From contig WRCL01000123.1 of the NCBI GenBank assembly GCA_009783975.1, positions 1 through 6,192 of the forward strand: a stretch of 6,192 bases of DNA, in the 5' to 3' direction. The position numbers were made by a program, and so were the translations under genes. Position 1 is the first letter of the stretch, and every line of letters begins with the position of its first letter. The stretch is from Micrococcales bacterium. Its GTDB lineage: Bacteria > Actinomycetota > Actinomycetes > Actinomycetales > Cellulomonadaceae. Positions 6,142-6,192 of the stretch are shown here, one piece after another. The notes below the pieces were generated by a model. It worked only from the letters and a program-made list of their open reading frames with translations, was not told the DNA's origin and did no database searches.

Positions 6142-6192
6142 GGTCAACGGTTTGCGTCGAACGACACGTGTCTTCACGTGTCGTTCGACGCA
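6142..6192 (+). repeat. Dispersed repeat copy with perfect 18-bp hairpin, at window edge
   Basis: TGCGTCGAACGACACGTG (6153-6170) and CACGTGTCGTTCGACGCA (6175-6192) are exact reverse complements with loop TCTT (6171-6174). The 11-mer GGTCAACGGTT (6142-6152) precedes it and is found inverted at 2110-2120 next to a diverged copy of the arm. The right arm ends exactly at the last base of the window, so the element may be longer. It could act as a terminator for a gene coming from the right, or be a mobile palindromic repeat. Confidence 0.85.

Noticed and set aside
6122..6150. Promoter from TTGACA at 6122-6127
   Set aside because: The -35-like hexamer is good, but no TAnnnT hexamer lies 16-19 nt downstream and no gene start is visible before the window ends.
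6165..6184. parS-like centromere site because of CACGTG
   Set aside because: Only the central CACGTG agrees with the TGTTTCACGTGAAACA consensus; the flanks do not match and no parAB genes are present.

Overview
The window looks like a chromosomal piece of a high-GC Gram-positive bacterium (Actinomycetota, possibly Micrococcales-like). The grounds are very high GC with strong G/C bias at third codon positions, GTG starts, a lipoprotein-type solute-binding protein, and a tRNA gene with no encoded CCA. The genus cannot be fixed from the sequence alone.

Layout. Positions 1-4027 (minus strand) carry three genes of a peptide/nickel/opine-type (Dpp/Opp, PepT family) ABC importer, transcribed right to left: a DppB-like permease (4027-3053), a DppC-like permease (3056-2169, GTG start overlapping the preceding stop by 4 bp), a 123-bp gap holding repeats, and a two-domain fused ATPase (starts at 2045 and runs off the left edge, 681 complete codons visible). 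Across a 111-bp divergent intergenic region, the plus strand encodes a family-5 solute-binding lipoprotein (4139-5872). After a 106-bp spacer comes tRNA-Lys(TTT) (5979-6051), then 141 bp of non-coding sequence ending in a perfect hairpin repeat at the window edge.

How they work together. The lipoprotein would capture an oligopeptide-like or other solute outside the membrane and deliver it to the heterodimeric permease. The fused ATPase supplies both nucleotide-binding sites in one chain. All four functions of the importer are therefore present, though the substrate cannot be read from the sequence.

The most unusual content is repeat DNA. (1) An 82-bp inverted repeat (39-bp perfect arms, 4-nt loop), each arm made of two tandem 19-nt units, lies in frame inside the ATPase gene. 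It is part of an extra segment of about 89 residues, rich in Pro, Ala and Cys, that appears to split the conserved Cys motif at the end of the first ATPase half. (2) A second, unrelated repeat family (core CACGTGtCGTTCGAcgC) occurs as a perfect 18-bp hairpin at the right edge and as diverged copies in the permease-ATPase gap about 4 kb away, sharing an identical 11-mer. No CRISPR array, phage gene, transposase or defence system is visible.
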